Shown: positions 17,596-26,227 of the stretch, piece after piece | How positions within the stretch are numbered: the stretch's first letter is position 1 | How the letters are laid out: every line of letters begins with the position of its first letter | DNA from: JBBKWJ01 sp037968895 | GTDB taxonomy: Bacteria; Actinomycetota; Acidimicrobiia; Acidimicrobiales; SZUA-35 | Assembly (NCBI GenBank): GCA_037968895.1 | Contig: JBBKWJ010000110.1 | Location: forward strand, 1-40,620 | Direction: 5' to 3' | DNA: 40,620 bases | Translations under genes and position numbers: made by a program | Notes under the pieces: model-generated | Seen by the model: only the letters and a program-made list of their open reading frames with translations | What the model was told of the DNA's origin: nothing | Database searches by the model: none

Positions 17596-17628
17596 CGAAC
17601 ACTTTGGTGTCAGACACCAAAGTGTTCG
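17596..17628. repeat. 33-bp perfect palindrome, copy 1
   Basis: Two 16-nt arms, CGAACACTTTGGTGTC and its exact complement, flank a single central A. It starts on the base after the oligopeptidase stop. An identical 33-mer lies at 19508-19540. A GGTGTC/GACACC core inside a long palindrome is reminiscent of repetitive extragenic palindromes; it may also act as a bidirectional terminator. Confidence 0.9.
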
Positions 17629-17687
17629 CGCGACGCGCGTCATGATTGGGTTGGGGCCGTGGTAGTCAGTAGGGGTCGGAGGATCAC

Positions 17688-18497
17688 ATGTCGCACCATC
17701 ACACGCAAAGGAATAGCTCCGCCCATTCGTTGGGTCCGCTGAGTGCTCACGCAGTCGATTCGAAGCGCATTCATCAAATCGGGCGCAGACGTTTCTTAGC
17801 CGACCTTGGACGCGGGTCGTTTGCCGTCGCGATTCTCGGACTCGCGGCATGCACCTCTGATTCGGTTGCGGCGCCGACGACGACCGGTTCACCCGTCACC
17901 GCTGAAGGACTTCGGTGGGCACAAGTGAAATACAGCTCTGTGTCGGCCTATGTCTTGGTCCGGGGGTCGAGTGCCGCCGTCGTCGACACCGGAACCGGCG
18001 GTTCAGACGAGATCGGCTCGACCCTTGCGGCGCTCGGTCTCACATTCGACAACGTCGAGCATGTGATCCTGACCCACTCCCACCCAGACCACATCGGTGG
18101 GCTCAGCGACCTGCTCGCCGTCTCACCAACGGCGATGCTCTACGCCGGCGAAGCCGACATCGCTTCGATTCAAGCCGTCAACCCGCTGGCTGCCGTCGGC
18201 GACGGCGACTCGGTCTTTGGCCTCGACGTCTACAACACGCCGGGCCACACTCCTGGCTCAATCTCCGTCATCGACACAGAAATCGGGCTGCTCGTTGCCG
18301 GTGATGCGCTCAACGGAAACGCGGAAGGCTCCGAGGTCAGTGGCGCGAATCCTTCGTTTTCCGCCGATATGGACACCGCCGCGCAGTCGGTCAAGAAGCT
18401 CGCTGGCCTAGCCGTCGAAACTGCGCTCTTCGGACACGGCAACCCGGTCGCAACCGGCGCTGGCCCACTTCTCGCCGCTCTCGCCGACGGGCTCTAG
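17688..18497 (+). CDS. Tat-exported lipoprotein, metallo-beta-lactamase-fold hydrolase
   Basis: A 269-residue secreted hydrolase. The N terminus has a twin-arginine motif GRRRFLADL (residues 32-40), a hydrophobic stretch and a lipobox LAAC with C55, so it should be folded, exported by Tat and lipid-anchored outside the membrane. The mature part is a metallo-beta-lactamase fold with THSHPDHIGG (metal ligands H130, H132, D134, H135), NTPGHTPGS, VAGDALNG and LFGHGNP. The ATG is well supported by GGAGG five bases upstream even though it leaves an unusually long, histidine-rich n-region. The substrate could be a lactone, thioester or other ester. It lies with the dehalogenase gene between the two 33-bp palindromes. 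Confidence 0.9.
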   Translation: MSHHHTQRNSSAHSLGPLSAHAVDSKRIHQIGRRRFLADLGRGSFAVAILGLAACTSDSVAAPTTTGSPVTAEGLRWAQVKYSSVSAYVLVRGSSAAVVDTGTGGSDEIGSTLAALGLTFDNVEHVILTHSHPDHIGGLSDLLAVSPTAMLYAGEADIASIQAVNPLAAVGDGDSVFGLDVYNTPGHTPGSISVIDTEIGLLVAGDALNGNAEGSEVSGANPSFSADMDTAAQSVKKLAGLAVETALFGHGNPVATGAGPLLAALADGL

Positions 18498-18557
18498 CTT
18501 CTAATCTGTCGGACCGTCTGCGTCTAATGATAGTTTGACTCTCAATTTCCATGCTCG

Positions 18558-18574
18558 GAGGAGTCAGGCTCCTC
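18558..18574. other. small hairpin in the leader of the dehalogenase gene
   Basis: GAGGAG-TCAGG-CTCCTC is a 6-bp stem with a 5-nt loop, 20-36 bp before the dehalogenase start. The 5' arm is purine-rich like a ribosome-binding site but too far upstream to act as one; AAAGGA nearer the ATG is the probable site. The hairpin could be a leader element or terminator of the preceding gene. Confidence 0.3.
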
Positions 18575-18593
18575 GCTTTACAAAGGACTCGCA

Positions 18594-19499
18594 ATGCAGA
18601 CGCTACGGACACCAGACGAACGATTTGAGAACCTCCCCGGCTACGACTTCACGCCGCACTACGTCGACGTCAACGACCAAGACGGCGGAACGCTTCGGGT
18701 CCATTATCTCGACGAAGGACCAGCCGACGGACCAATCGTGCTCGCGATGCACGGCGAACCGTCGTGGAGCTACCTCTATCGCAAGATGATCCCGTTGCTC
18801 ACTGGTGCGGGACTCCGAGTCATTGCCCCCGACCTCGTCGGCTTCGGCAAGAGCGACAAGCCAACCGAGAAGTCCGACTACTCCTATGCGCGCCACGTTG
18901 CCTGGATGCAAGAACTGCTGATCGATCACCTCAATATCAGCGATGCCACGTTCTTTGGCCAAGACTGGGGCGGTCTTGTCGGCCTTCGCCTAGTGGCGGA
19001 AAACCCGGCCCGCTTCTCGCGCGTGGTCATCGGCAACACCGGTCTCCCAACTGGCGAAGGCACTATGCCCGAGGCGTTCATACTTTGGCAGAAGTTCAGC
19101 CAAGAAGCACCCCAGTTTCCCATCGGGATGATTCTTCAGGGAGCGACCAACACGACCCTCACCGATGAAGAGATCGCGGCCTACGACGCACCATTTCCTG
19201 ATGACACCTACAAGGCTGGCGCCAGAATATTTCCGTCACTGGTGCCAACGAGCCCAGATGATCCCGCGGTGCCAGCCAACCAGGCGGCATGGGATGTGTT
19301 CAAGAATTGGGACAAGCCTTTTGTGACGTGCTTCGCTGACGGCGATCCGATTAGCGCGGGCGGCGACGCTATCTTCCACAAACTCGTGCCTGGCGCCGCG
19401 GGCCAGCCCCACATCACTGCGACGAACGCCAATCACTTCTTCCAAGAAGACGCCCCAGACCAACTGGCCGGCGTCATCATCACCGCCATCAACGCCTAG
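18594..19499 (+). CDS. haloalkane dehalogenase (HLD-I, DhlA-like)
   Basis: A 301-residue alpha/beta hydrolase that should cleave carbon-halogen bonds of haloalkanes, giving an alcohol and halide. The residues line up with Xanthobacter DhlA: oxyanion/halide region HGEPSW (E55), nucleophile D124 and halide-binding W125 in GQDWGG, a cap-domain tryptophan at about W165 (AFILWQKF), acid D251 in FADGDPIS, and base H281 in NANHFFQED. This is the HLD-I arrangement (Asp-His-Asp with two Trp). AAAGGA lies 8 nt before the ATG. It lies downstream of the lipoprotein gene and ends 8 bp before the second 33-bp palindrome. Epoxide hydrolases share the fold but have Tyr residues in the cap rather than this Trp pair. 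Confidence 0.87.
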   Translation: MQTLRTPDERFENLPGYDFTPHYVDVNDQDGGTLRVHYLDEGPADGPIVLAMHGEPSWSYLYRKMIPLLTGAGLRVIAPDLVGFGKSDKPTEKSDYSYARHVAWMQELLIDHLNISDATFFGQDWGGLVGLRLVAENPARFSRVVIGNTGLPTGEGTMPEAFILWQKFSQEAPQFPIGMILQGATNTTLTDEEIAAYDAPFPDDTYKAGARIFPSLVPTSPDDPAVPANQAAWDVFKNWDKPFVTCFADGDPISAGGDAIFHKLVPGAAGQPHITATNANHFFQEDAPDQLAGVIITAINA

Positions 19500-19507
19500 C
19501 CGCAAAA

Positions 19508-19540
19508 CGAACACTTTGGTGTCAGACACCAAAGTGTTCG
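19508..19540. repeat. 33-bp perfect palindrome, copy 2
   Basis: Identical base for base to the palindrome at 17596-17628. It lies between the convergent dehalogenase and helicase genes, where it could terminate both transcripts. Confidence 0.9.
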
Positions 19541-19553
19541 CACAACGGACTGG

Positions 19554-21215
19554 CTAGACGAAACGCCTCATTCGGGCGACCTTGTTGATCCGGCCGAGCC
19601 ATTCCTCGGCGAGTCTGGCCCGGCGATTGAGGAGGTCGATCGTCGCTTCGCTCACCTTCGGCACGCCTGAGAGCTTGTTCAGCTCAGCGTTAATAACCGC
19701 GTGCGACTTCCCTGTAACTACGGCAAGCTCGCGGGCAAGATCGGCGTTTAGATCGCGCAAGCGATCGCGCTCGCGTCGGTCGGGGCGACGCGTGAGCATG
19801 CCCGGCCCGGCCGGTGGCAGCGCCGAGAGGTCGAGCGTGAGTTCGTCGTCAGTTTCGGGCGCTTCGGTTCCGTCTTCGTCGTCGTCTTCCTCGTCCGAGA
19901 AGATATCGAGATCAAGTGGCAGGTCGTTGGCTGTAGCCGAGAGGACGGCGAAGAGCGACATCTGCTCTTCTTTCACATCGTCAAACGCAGTCGGGTCTTC
20001 CTCTTGATGACCGAACTCGTCGTCGGTTTCTGCTTCACTTCGCGTATCGAGGCGGTGGCGCCGGACTTCAGACATCGTCGACGACCACAGTCGGAGGCGA
20101 GCATCGTCAGGCACGAACAGATACGCCCGCTGACGACCCTTACCGGCGGTGTAGCGGACAATACGACCAACCGCCTGGCGAAAGAACAGCTCGGTCGTAG
20201 TGGTCGTCGCATAAACGCCAACTCGAAGGCGCGGAATATCAACGCCTTCGGAAATCATGCGAACGGCCACGATCCAGGGCACGTCGCCGGCGGCGAAGCG
20301 TGAAATCTTTCCTGACGCGTCTGGGTCATCCGAAACGGCGACGATCGGGTTCACGCGGAAGTTGCTCCGCAGCAGATCGGCTATCCCCCAGGCGTGGGCC
20401 TGGTCCATGGCAATAATGAGCCCGCCAGCTTCGGGGTGACGGCCAGCCCGAATCTTCATGAGCTGCTGGTGCGAGTGAGCGAGGACCGACGGCAGCCAAT
20501 CGCCTTCGAGACTCAGCGCCGCTCGGAGCCGCTGGTTTGACTGGGTTCGAGCAAGGGCATCATCGAAACTCGCCGAGATCACGGCCCCGTCTGGTGCGCT
20601 CCACTCCATATCGCCGCCGAACGCCGGGAAATATACGGGCCGGACGACCTTGCCATCAGTCAGCGCATCGCCGTAGCCGTATTCGACGTCGGCGACTACC
20701 TCGTCATTGCGATACTCAACGAAAGGAATTGTCCGAGTGTCTGAGCGAAACGGCGTACCGGAAAGCGACAAGCGCCGACTCGCGGTTGAAAACGCCGTCA
20801 ACACGCCATCACCCCACGAGCGCTCTTCGCCCGCATGGTGGATCTCGTCCAGAACAACGAACCCGCCAGTCGAGATAGGCAAGAAGGCCTCCGGACTCGA
20901 CCCGACCTGCTGATACGTCGTCACCACCCCGTGCATATCGGAGGGAAGCCCGTCGGCGGGCGACCAGTCCGAATCGAGAATCAGGCCAAACTGCTCCGCT
21001 GCATCGGCCCATTGCTCCTTGAGGTGCTTTGTCGGCGCGACGATCACAAGTCGCCCCTTCAACTGGGGCAGCGTCATCCGGGCCACAGTGAGCGCGAAGG
21101 TTGTTTTACCAGCTCCCGGGGTCGCGACAGCAAGGAAGTCGCGCTTGGGATCCGACAAATAGATGTCGAGGGCCCGCTTCTGCCAGGGGCGTAGTCTGAG
21201 AGTGGAGCGGGCCAT
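19554..21215 (-). CDS. SF2 DEAD/DEAH-box helicase
   Basis: A 553-residue superfamily 2 ATPase resembling XPB/type III restriction Res subunits. Motifs in order: a Q-like LRPWQKRALDIY, Walker A TPGAGKT (32-38), Walker B DEIH (123-126), motif III-like SLSGTPFRSD, and motif VI QAVGRIVRYTAGKG. After the two RecA domains comes a very acidic linker (SDEEDDDEDGTEAPETDDE), then a basic C-terminal helical domain ending INKVARMRRFV. No methyltransferase, nuclease or defence gene is adjacent, so it is an orphan of DNA or RNA metabolism. ATG 21215 is chosen; the longer frame to 21269 adds a leader unlike the family. Related proteins are common in actinobacteria but of unclear function. Confidence 0.9.
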   Translation of the reverse strand: MARSTLRLRPWQKRALDIYLSDPKRDFLAVATPGAGKTTFALTVARMTLPQLKGRLVIVAPTKHLKEQWADAAEQFGLILDSDWSPADGLPSDMHGVVTTYQQVGSSPEAFLPISTGGFVVLDEIHHAGEERSWGDGVLTAFSTASRRLSLSGTPFRSDTRTIPFVEYRNDEVVADVEYGYGDALTDGKVVRPVYFPAFGGDMEWSAPDGAVISASFDDALARTQSNQRLRAALSLEGDWLPSVLAHSHQQLMKIRAGRHPEAGGLIIAMDQAHAWGIADLLRSNFRVNPIVAVSDDPDASGKISRFAAGDVPWIVAVRMISEGVDIPRLRVGVYATTTTTELFFRQAVGRIVRYTAGKGRQRAYLFVPDDARLRLWSSTMSEVRRHRLDTRSEAETDDEFGHQEEDPTAFDDVKEEQMSLFAVLSATANDLPLDLDIFSDEEDDDEDGTEAPETDDELTLDLSALPPAGPGMLTRRPDRRERDRLRDLNADLARELAVVTGKSHAVINAELNKLSGVPKVSEATIDLLNRRARLAEEWLGRINKVARMRRFV

Positions 21216-21369
21216 GGGGGCGTCAAGTCTGCCAGATTTGAAGTGAGATCGGCGTGTGCAATATTTCATGCGGGCGATTTGTCACACCGGGGTCCCCTCG
21301 TACTGATCTCGTACCAATATCGACAGGCGGTGCCGCACTTCCGGCCCCTCGTTCTGGCACAATTGCTCG

Positions 21370-22302
21370 ATGTCTGCCCCGAACCCTTCGCCAACGCCGC
21401 TTGCTGTTGGCGTCGATGTGGTGAAGCGCTACGGCTCCTTCACTGCGTTGTCGGGCGCAACTTTCACCATTCATTCGGGGATCACCGGCCTGCTCGGGGC
21501 GAATGGCGCAGGGAAGACAACTCTTCTCGGCATGTTCCTTGGTCTCCACGCTCCCGACGAGGGCACATTGGCGGTGCTCGGGGTCGACCCGTATCAGGCC
21601 GGTGCAGATATCCGGGCCCACCTCGGGTATGCGCCTGAGCATCACACCTTGCCTGGCGACGTACTCGCCGCCGACTTTGTGCGCCACGTCGCCGAACTCC
21701 ACGGGCTCCCGAAGGCCGAAGCAACATCGCGGGCGAGCGATGCGCTCTGGCTCGTCGGACTCGGCGAGGAGCGATTCCGGCCAATGGGCACAATGTCGAC
21801 CGGTCAGCGGCAGCGGGTCAAGCTCGCGCAAGCGATAGCTCACGACCCAACGCTGATCCTTCTCGACGAACCGACTGACGGACTCGACCCTGTCCAGCGG
21901 ACCGACATGCTGCACCTCATTCGTCGAGTCGCGACTGAGTTCGGCATCAACGTCATTCTGAGTTCTCACCTTCTCGATGAGGTCGAGCAGATCTGCGACG
22001 CCGCGGTCATCATTGGTGACGGCCGAGTGCTTACCGAGGGATCCATCGAAGATCTGCGGGGCACCGGATCAGACATCATTGTCGAGCTCGAGACCGTCGA
22101 CGCGGCAGCCGCCGTCGCCAGCCAGCTTCAACAGCTTGGCCACCGCCACCAACATCTCGAACGAGTGGTCATAGTGAGCGGCGATGACGAATCGGTGTTC
22201 GACATCACCCGCGATGTCTGCGCCGCAGCCGGAGCCGGGATCGAGCGACTCAGCCGAAGACGGTTCAGTCTTGAAGACGTTTTCCTGGAGCAACTCGGAT
22301 GA
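21370..22302 (+). CDS. ABC transporter ATP-binding protein (pair 1)
   Basis: A 310-residue ABC ATPase with Walker A GANGAGKT (43-50), signature MSTGQRQR, Walker B LILLDEPTDGLDP and a switch-His segment ILSSHLLDE. The C-terminal 80 residues are the regulatory extension common to CcmA/drug-resistance ATPases. The next gene overlaps by 4 bp (ATGA) and encodes its permease. Together with the second ATPase/permease pair this forms one coupled operon, probably an exporter. No ribosome-binding site is obvious at this first gene. Substrate unknown. Confidence 0.93.
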   Translation: MSAPNPSPTPLAVGVDVVKRYGSFTALSGATFTIHSGITGLLGANGAGKTTLLGMFLGLHAPDEGTLAVLGVDPYQAGADIRAHLGYAPEHHTLPGDVLAADFVRHVAELHGLPKAEATSRASDALWLVGLGEERFRPMGTMSTGQRQRVKLAQAIAHDPTLILLDEPTDGLDPVQRTDMLHLIRRVATEFGINVILSSHLLDEVEQICDAAVIIGDGRVLTEGSIEDLRGTGSDIIVELETVDAAAAVASQLQQLGHRHQHLERVVIVSGDDESVFDITRDVCAAAGAGIERLSRRRFSLEDVFLEQLG

Positions 22303-23165
22303 CCGCAGAGATCTTTGATCGCGGCTACCGCCGTTACGACGGTGAACGAACCGGCCTCCGTGGAGCCGCAAAAACACTCGTAACCCACAGCATCCAGCGT
22401 TCGTTAGGGCTGCATCGCAGTGCCAGGCACAAGATCATCCCGTTCGCTCTTATTGCCTTTGCTTTCGTGCCGGCCCTTGTGTTCCTCGGAATTGCGGCGT
22501 TCTTGCCGTTCGTGGCCGAAGAAGGCTTCATCCCGAAGTATTCCGAGTACTACGGCCTCGTCTCGGCGATGCTCTTTCTGTTTATTAGCTTCGTAGCCCC
22601 CGACCTCCTCTGCAACGACCGGCGAACGGGCATGCTCGGCGTCTACCTCGCTTCCCCGCTCAATCGCAACACCTATCTTGTGTCGAAGACCGCTGCTGTC
22701 TTCACGCTGATGCTCATCATCACGCTCGGGCCCAACTTCCTGTTTTTCGCCGCCTTGTCGTTGCAAGGGTTCGGGCCCGGGGGCTTCTTCGCCGTACTGA
22801 AGGTGCTCGGACAGCTGCTGCTCTCAGCCGTGGTTATCGCTGCGTTCTTCACCGCGATCGGCATGGCAATTTCGTCGACCACTGACCGCAAAGGCACCGC
22901 GACTGCGGGCACCCTGGGCGCATTTGTTGGTAGCGCCGCCATCTCGGGGCTCCTCGTAGAAGGGCTCGGCTACTCGACTCATTTCCGCCTTCTCAACCTC
23001 ATCGCCACGCCAATGCAACTTGCACCAAGAATTTTCGGCGAGCCAGGTGAATGGCTTAGTTCTGAGAACCCAAGCTGGACTATGGGGGCAGCCGTCGTCG
23101 CAGTGACCGCGGGCTGTGCGTCATTCGTGTGGTATCGCTACCAGAAGATGTCGGTCACGCGATGA
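22299..23165 (+). CDS. ABC transporter permease (pair 1)
   Basis: A 288-residue ABC-2-type membrane subunit with about six hydrophobic segments (first near 46-70, later ones including FTLMLIITLGPNFLFFAAL and LLLSAVVIAAFFTAIGMAI). The conserved cytoplasmic segment DLLCNDRRTGMLGVYLASPLNR before the third helix is typical of ABC-2 permeases. The N terminus (EIFDRGYRRYDGER) also occurs in actinobacterial members. Coupled by 4-bp overlaps to the ATPase genes on either side. Confidence 0.9.
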   Translation: MTAEIFDRGYRRYDGERTGLRGAAKTLVTHSIQRSLGLHRSARHKIIPFALIAFAFVPALVFLGIAAFLPFVAEEGFIPKYSEYYGLVSAMLFLFISFVAPDLLCNDRRTGMLGVYLASPLNRNTYLVSKTAAVFTLMLIITLGPNFLFFAALSLQGFGPGGFFAVLKVLGQLLLSAVVIAAFFTAIGMAISSTTDRKGTATAGTLGAFVGSAAISGLLVEGLGYSTHFRLLNLIATPMQLAPRIFGEPGEWLSSENPSWTMGAAVVAVTAGCASFVWYRYQKMSVTR

Positions 23166-24172
23166 CCGCCATTCCCCCGCCATTCCCGGCGCAACCGCCC
23201 GTGGCCATGGCCAACGGACCACAGACGATGCCAGCTCCGCCTCCACCAACGGCAACAGTTAGTGCGTCGGGGGTCTCGAAACACTTCAAAGGCCTTGTTG
23301 CCGTTTCTGACGTTTCGTTCGCTATCCAGCCGGGAGTCACTGCCCTCCTTGGTCCAAACGGTGCGGGCAAGTCGACCCTTCTTCGCATGCTCAGCGGTCA
23401 AAGCCCAACGTCGCAAGGATCAGTCTGGGTTGCGGGTGGCGACCCCCGTAAGTCGCTAGAGACGCGCCGCCAGATCGGAATAGTTCCACAACAAGACGGT
23501 GTCTTCGAACGTGACACAATCTTCGAATTCGTGAAGCTCGCCGCAGTGCTCAACCGTCTTCCCGATCCGGAACAGGCCGCCCTCGGTGCACTACACGCGG
23601 TCGAGATGGACCCAAACCTCGATCGTCCGATGGGCACGTTCTCCAAGGGAATGCGTCAGCGGGCCAAGATCGCAAGCGCCATAGTGCACGATCCGTCAGT
23701 GTTGTTCCTCGACGAGCCACTCAACGGGCTTGATCCGAAGCAGCGTCGCCACATGATCGAGCTCTTCCACAACCTCGGCCAGTCAGGCCGAACCGTTCTT
23801 GTCTCAAGCCATGTGCTCGACGAGGTCGAGCGCTTCGGTTCGAGAGTGCTCGTCATCGCAAACGGTCGTCTCGCGGCCCAGGGCGATTTCAGAGCGATCC
23901 GGGCGCTCATGGACGATCAACCTCTGCGCTACCGAGTTGTCTGCTCAGACAGCAAACACTTCGCGGCCCATCTCATCGCTCGGGGCCTCACCGTTGGCAC
24001 CACCATTCTCGATCAATACTCGTTCGAACTCACCACCCTTGACGCTCTAAAACTCCGGCGAAGTCTTGCCGCCATTGCCAAAGAAGTAACCATCAGGTTG
24101 TTTGAAGTCTCGCCTCTCGACGCCGACCTCGAGAGCGTGTTTCGTTACCTCGTTGGAGGTCGCCACCAATGA
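23162..24172 (+). CDS. ABC transporter ATP-binding protein (pair 2)
   Basis: A 336-residue ABC ATPase. A proline-rich N-terminal tail of about 35 residues (PPPFPAQPPVAMANGP) precedes the domain, which has Walker A GPNGAGKS, a variant signature FSKGMRQR, Walker B VLFLDEPLNGLDP and VLVSSHVLDE. ATG 23162 overlaps the previous stop by 4 bp and is preferred over an upstream GTG at 23129. The pro-rich tail is unusual for ABC ATPases and looks disordered. It works with the following permease, which it overlaps. Confidence 0.92.
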   Translation: MTAIPPPFPAQPPVAMANGPQTMPAPPPPTATVSASGVSKHFKGLVAVSDVSFAIQPGVTALLGPNGAGKSTLLRMLSGQSPTSQGSVWVAGGDPRKSLETRRQIGIVPQQDGVFERDTIFEFVKLAAVLNRLPDPEQAALGALHAVEMDPNLDRPMGTFSKGMRQRAKIASAIVHDPSVLFLDEPLNGLDPKQRRHMIELFHNLGQSGRTVLVSSHVLDEVERFGSRVLVIANGRLAAQGDFRAIRALMDDQPLRYRVVCSDSKHFAAHLIARGLTVGTTILDQYSFELTTLDALKLRRSLAAIAKEVTIRLFEVSPLDADLESVFRYLVGGRHQ

Positions 24173-24885
24173 GCACGCCAGTTTCAGCGATCTACCACCT
24201 CGTGCTACGCCATCAAGTGAGTCGCAACCGGCTCATCGTTATGGCCATCACCTTCAGCCTATTCGTGCTGGCCGGGGTGTTGGTCGCAACCAACAGCGAA
24301 GCCGATTCAACCACGATGATCGACATCATCGCCACGATCGGACTCTCGATCGCCGTGCCGATCGTGTCGCTCGTCTTCGCGTCAGCCGCGATCGGCGAGT
24401 GGATCGATGACGAGACGCTTGTCTACATCTGGCTCCGGCCCATAAGTCGTGTGCAAATCGCCATCGCGGCAACGGCTGCATGTTTGACGGTCGCGTTTCC
24501 CACAACGGTCATCACGATGACCGTTGCCGCCGCCATCGGTAGCGGGTTCGAGGCCGACGTAATGATCGGAGCGGCCGTAAGCACGGCGCTCACCACACTG
24601 GCGTACACCGCTCTATTCGTGGCCCTCGGCGCGCTCACCCGCTGGGCTCTCATCGCTGGCTTCGTCTACATCTTCGTCTGGGAGACGACCATCGCCCGAT
24701 TCGGCGACGGTCTCGCCCGACTCTCTATTCGTAGCTACGGGGCGAGCGCGCTCCATCACATCACCGACGTCACCGTCGATCTCGGCAATCGGTCCGTCTG
24801 GGCTTCCTACGTGATTCCGCTCGCCGTCGTGGCAGCGGGAGTTGGTCTCACCACGCTGATCTTGGAGACAAAAGACGTACCGTAG
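24169..24885 (+). CDS. ABC transporter permease (pair 2)
   Basis: A 238-residue membrane protein with about six transmembrane segments (from about residue 23) and the ABC-2-like loop DDETLVYIWLRPISRVQIA after the second. It overlaps the preceding ATPase gene by 4 bp. The two permeases of this operon may form a heterodimer or serve two separate transporters; the sequence does not decide. Confidence 0.85.
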   Translation: MSTPVSAIYHLVLRHQVSRNRLIVMAITFSLFVLAGVLVATNSEADSTTMIDIIATIGLSIAVPIVSLVFASAAIGEWIDDETLVYIWLRPISRVQIAIAATAACLTVAFPTTVITMTVAAAIGSGFEADVMIGAAVSTALTTLAYTALFVALGALTRWALIAGFVYIFVWETTIARFGDGLARLSIRSYGASALHHITDVTVDLGNRSVWASYVIPLAVVAAGVGLTTLILETKDVP

Positions 24886-24891
24886 GGCGTC

Positions 24892-26202
24892 TTGTTCACG
24901 CTCCGAAGCCCGTACGACCGCGACATCGCTCGCCTCGCGATTCCCGCCCTTGGCACGCTCATCGCCGAGCCGCTGTACGTGCTCGCCGATACGGCGATCG
25001 TGGCCCAAATAGGCACAACCGAGCTCGCCGGCCTCGCACTAGCAACAACGGTGCTTCTCACGTTCCACGCCGTAATGATCTTCCTTGCCTACGGCACGAC
25101 CGGGCAGGTTTCTCGCCTTGTTGGCGCAGGCGACACCGAGGCGGCGGCGGTTCGCTCGCTTCAGGCGCTCTGGCTGGCCTTCGGCCTTGGGCTGCTTGGT
25201 GCGGGGGTTCTCTACGCGACGAGGGGCCAGCTCATCGGACTTCTCAACGGCGAAGGACCAGTGGTTGCCCCGGCGCTTCGCTATCTCTCGATCAGCCTTA
25301 TCGGCCTACCGTTCATGCTGCTCATGCTGGCTGGCGCTGGCTCGTTCCATGGTCGCCAAAACACCACGACCCCGCTCGTCATCGCTATCGGCTCGGCCGT
25401 TATCAATCTTGTCGTCGAACTCGTTCTCGTCATCGGTCTCGACTACGGGATCGGAGCCTCGGCTCTCTCGACGGTTATTGCCCAGGCCATTGCCGGGGTC
25501 GCCTATGTCATCGGTGTGGTTCGGTGGGCGCGGTCGCACGGTGCTTCGATGCTGCCAGAGTGGGCCTCAATGCGCCGGCTGCTCTCAACCGGAGCGGCGT
25601 TGATTGTCCGCACACTCTTCCTCCGTGGCACGTTTACGCTTTCAACCGCGCTTGCCGCATCACTCGGCGTGGCTCAGCTCGCGGGCCACCAGATCGGACT
25701 GCAGATTTGGGGGACGCTTGCCCTCGCACTCGACGCGGTGGCCATCGCCGGCCAATCGATTACTGGCCGCTGGCTCGGTGCGGGCGACACCATTGGGGCA
25801 AAGGCGGCAGCTCGACGAATGATCGAGCTCGATGTCGTCGTCGGCCTAGTCACGCTCGTTGCCGTCTACTTCAGCCGAAACGCGCTGGCCAACCTCTTAA
25901 CGCCAGACCCTGAAGTGGCAGCAGTGACCGCCACCATCTTGGTTATCGTTGCGCTGCAAGCACCGATGAACGGCTACGTATTCGCCATCGATGGCGTCCT
26001 CATCGGAGCTGGCGACTTGAAGTACCTTGCATGGTCGCTCGCCGCGGCTGGTGGGGCCTTTGCCGTCTACGCCAACATCGTCCAAAACATGGGTGGCGGC
26101 ATCGGTTGGCTCTGGATCTGCTTGAGTGCGTTCATGGCTACTCGAGCGGTGTTCTTGTGGCGGCGCTTCGCCCAAGACGAATGGCTCCGCACCGGCGCAT
26201 AA
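24892..26202 (+). CDS. MATE-family efflux transporter (DinF-like)
   Basis: A 436-residue cation-coupled multidrug exporter of the MATE family with about twelve transmembrane segments. It opens with the family's LAIPALGTLIAEPLYVLADTAIVAQIGTTELAGL; the second half has LAASLGVAQLAGHQIGLQIW and AIAGQSITGRWLGAGD. The TTG at 24892 lies 6 bp after the ABC permease stop with a TAGGG site before it, so the gene is probably the last of the export operon. A DinF-type assignment is from overall pattern. Confidence 0.9.
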   Translation: MFTLRSPYDRDIARLAIPALGTLIAEPLYVLADTAIVAQIGTTELAGLALATTVLLTFHAVMIFLAYGTTGQVSRLVGAGDTEAAAVRSLQALWLAFGLGLLGAGVLYATRGQLIGLLNGEGPVVAPALRYLSISLIGLPFMLLMLAGAGSFHGRQNTTTPLVIAIGSAVINLVVELVLVIGLDYGIGASALSTVIAQAIAGVAYVIGVVRWARSHGASMLPEWASMRRLLSTGAALIVRTLFLRGTFTLSTALAASLGVAQLAGHQIGLQIWGTLALALDAVAIAGQSITGRWLGAGDTIGAKAAARRMIELDVVVGLVTLVAVYFSRNALANLLTPDPEVAAVTATILVIVALQAPMNGYVFAIDGVLIGAGDLKYLAWSLAAAGGAFAVYANIVQNMGGGIGWLWICLSAFMATRAVFLWRRFAQDEWLRTGA

Positions 26203-26227
26203 AGGGCCTTTCTTCCCTCGTCGTCTT

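Noticed and set aside
19554..21215. Restriction-modification or phage-defence helicase
   Set aside because: No methyltransferase, nuclease or other defence gene lies beside it; neighbours are metabolic or transport genes.
21355..21370. Sigma-54-like sequence TGGCACAATTGC before the first ABC gene
   Set aside because: The distance between the GG and GC elements is too short for a -24/-12 promoter.
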